From positions 1 to 7,581 of the forward strand of contig JAFYVO010000220.1 of NCBI GenBank assembly GCA_017549085.1: a DNA stretch of 7,581 bases, in the 5' to 3' direction. Below the pieces are notes generated by a model that saw only the letters and a program-made list of their open reading frames with translations, did no database searches and was not told where the DNA came from. Within the stretch, counting starts at the first letter, position 1; every line of letters begins with the position of its first letter. The position numbers were made by a program, and so were the translations under genes. This stretch comes from Thermoguttaceae bacterium (GTDB taxonomy: Bacteria; Planctomycetota; Planctomycetia; Pirellulales; Thermoguttaceae). Of this stretch, positions 6,591 through 7,581 are shown in pieces.

Positions 6591-6614
6591 CCGCGCGGTT
6601 CCCGTTTAACCGCG
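6589..6614 (+). repeat. Palindrome and inverted repeat overlapping the folD stop
   Basis: AACCGCGCGGTT (6589-6600) is a perfect 12-base palindrome that includes the last two bases of the folD stop. Its right half CGCGGTT (6594-6600) also pairs with AACCGCG (6608-6614) over a 7-base loop. Two alternative hairpins are therefore possible just ahead of the terminator. No T-run follows directly; it could protect the mRNA 3' end or assist termination. Confidence 0.5.
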
Positions 6615-6622
6615 ATTCTTAA

Positions 6623-6664
6623 GCGACGGCGCCCCTCGTCGAACGCTCGGCGTCGTCGCGTTTT
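6623..6664 (+). terminator. Rho-independent-type terminator of folD
   Basis: An 11-pair stem is formed by GCGACGGCGCC (6623-6633) and GGCGTCGTCGC (6649-6659), with ten Watson-Crick pairs and one G-U, around a 15-base loop. GTTTT follows directly, then CCCTTGTTT. It lies 32 bases past the folD stop, the expected position. Confidence 0.7.
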
Positions 6665-6715
6665 CCCTTGTTTCCCCGCGTTCTTATCGCCGCGACGCGG
6701 GAACGGTCGACGCAG

Positions 6716-6736
6716 CGTCGCAACGCCGACGTTTTT
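6716..6736 (+). terminator. Weak second hairpin with T-run
   Basis: CGTCG (6716-6720) and CGACG (6727-6731) form a five-pair stem around a six-base loop, followed by TTTTT (6732-6736). The stem is short for an independent terminator; it may back up the stronger one upstream or be chance in such CGACG-rich sequence. Confidence 0.25.
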
Positions 6737-6796
6737 AAAACAATATTCAACGCAACGCGGTCGTTCCGTCGAGCGACTCGCCCGGAAAGTTAAGTT

Positions 6797-7581
6797 TTGG
6801 CCAAAGCTAAAGACAGATACAAAGAAACGTTAGGAAAGTTCGCGTTCGGCGTTCTGCTGTTCGTCGTTTGGATTTTCCTTTGCGCTTCGGTCTTGAGTTA
6901 CTCGCCTTCGGACGCGCCGAGTCGGTTCGCCTACTCGAGTTCCGAACAGGTCGAGAATTTGGCCGGTCTCCCGGGCGCTTGGTGCGCGCACGCGATCTTT
7001 TCGGCGTTCGGCGTCGCCGGATATTTCGTTTTAATCGCGTTCGGCGTCAGCGTTTTGTTCTATTGGCGTCAGGGGGGCGTTCGCGAACCGGCGACGAAAA
7101 CGTTTGGTTTCGCGTTCATTTTAGTCGCGATTTCGGGCGCGGCGACCTTTTTAGTCGACGCGTCGGTCGGACCGCCGATCGGCCCCGGCGGTTGCGCGGG
7201 CGCGATCGTTAAACACCTGCTTGAAAAATACTTCGTTCATTTCGGCCCTTACGCGGCGCTCCTCGTCGTTCTTTTCGCCGGAGCCGTTCTTGCCGGAAGC
7301 GACGCGTTCCTCCGCGTTGTTTTTTGGTCGTCCGGTCTCGGCCCGGCGCTCGAATGGGCGTCCGCGCCGTTCCGACGCAAATTAAGCGCGTCGAAACCCT
7401 GTCCGCGCCGTCCAAAGCGCCGCGACGATCGCGTTTTGCGTCCTTGCGCCGACGATTACGACGACGAACCGGTCGCGCCCTTCGTTCGCCGTCCCAACGC
7501 GGCTCGTCCGGCGATCGCCGAGCGTCGCGACGCGCCGTCGCCTCGCGCGCCGCGTCCCGTCGCGCCTTCCGTCCCCGTCGC
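6797..7581 (+). CDS. ftsK: FtsK-type DNA translocase, N-terminal membrane domain (runs off the window)
   Basis: FtsK/SpoIIIE proteins anchor at the division septum and pump chromosomal DNA. The frame is open to the window edge; 261 codons are visible. A short basic cytoplasmic start (1-13) leads into membrane segments at about 14-36, 63-89, 102-121 and 150-170. This is the four-helix FtsK_4TM arrangement, with family-like features: SYSPSDAPS after helix 1, LAGLPGAWCAHAIFSAFGVAGY into helix 2, and GPGGCAGAIVKHLLEKYF between helices 3 and 4. Residues from about 192 are a Pro/Arg/Ala-rich linker, as in other FtsK proteins. The RecA-like motor and gamma domain would lie beyond the window. The TTG at 6797 is the first start codon after an in-frame stop at 6791-6793 and has GGAAAG seven bases upstream; no ATG lies before helix 1. 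It is separated from folD by a terminator, so it likely has its own promoter in 6665-6796, where none is obvious. Confidence 0.85.
   Translation, partial: MAKAKDRYKETLGKFAFGVLLFVVWIFLCASVLSYSPSDAPSRFAYSSSEQVENLAGLPGAWCAHAIFSAFGVAGYFVLIAFGVSVLFYWRQGGVREPATKTFGFAFILVAISGAATFLVDASVGPPIGPGGCAGAIVKHLLEKYFVHFGPYAALLVVLFAGAVLAGSDAFLRVVFWSSGLGPALEWASAPFRRKLSASKPCPRRPKRRDDRVLRPCADDYDDEPVAPFVRRPNAARPAIAERRDAPSPRAPRPVAPSVPV

Overview
The window looks like a chromosome segment of a CpG-rich bacterium, most likely a planctomycete-type organism. The basis is indirect. Coding sequence is dominated by TCG, GCG, GAC, CGC and TTC codons. There is a secreted protein with DUF11/CARDB-type repeats, and divergent DnaA and FtsK proteins of a kind I associate with Planctomycetota. 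The taxonomic call is inference; no rRNA or other marker is present.

Layout, left to right. (1) Bases 1 to about 130 carry, on the + strand, a piece of a sugar phosphate isomerase/epimerase (TIM barrel). Its base and codon use are quite unlike the rest, and it stops abruptly. (2) From about 150 to 2582 on the minus strand lies a secreted, probably lipid-anchored protein. It has a long acidic, disordered N-terminal half and three complete DUF11/CARDB-like repeats. A fourth repeat is cut off where the foreign isomerase piece begins, so its stop codon at 108-110 is probably not native. The junction is either a real rearrangement or an assembly chimera. (3) A 648-base divergent region (2583-3230) with an AT-rich core and a promoter candidate separates this gene from the + strand genes. 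(4) fxsA (3231-3785) encodes a small inner-membrane protein. (5) A DnaA-type initiator (3856-5283) follows 70 bases later. (6) folD (5670-6590) follows a 386-base gap and ends in a convincing hairpin terminator. (7) The N-terminal membrane part of an FtsK-type DNA translocase starts at 6797 (TTG) and runs off the window.

Functionally the right half mixes replication initiation (DnaA), one-carbon metabolism for purine, thymidylate and formyl-methionine supply (FolD), and chromosome segregation at division (FtsK). These look like housekeeping genes with separate promoters rather than one operon, and I see no defence, secretion or mobile system. The most unusual items are the DnaA protein and the left-end junction. 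The DnaA has no domain I, has about 110 extra residues between Box I and Walker A, and has substitutions at Walker B, sensor 1 and sensor 2, while its DNA-binding signature is intact.
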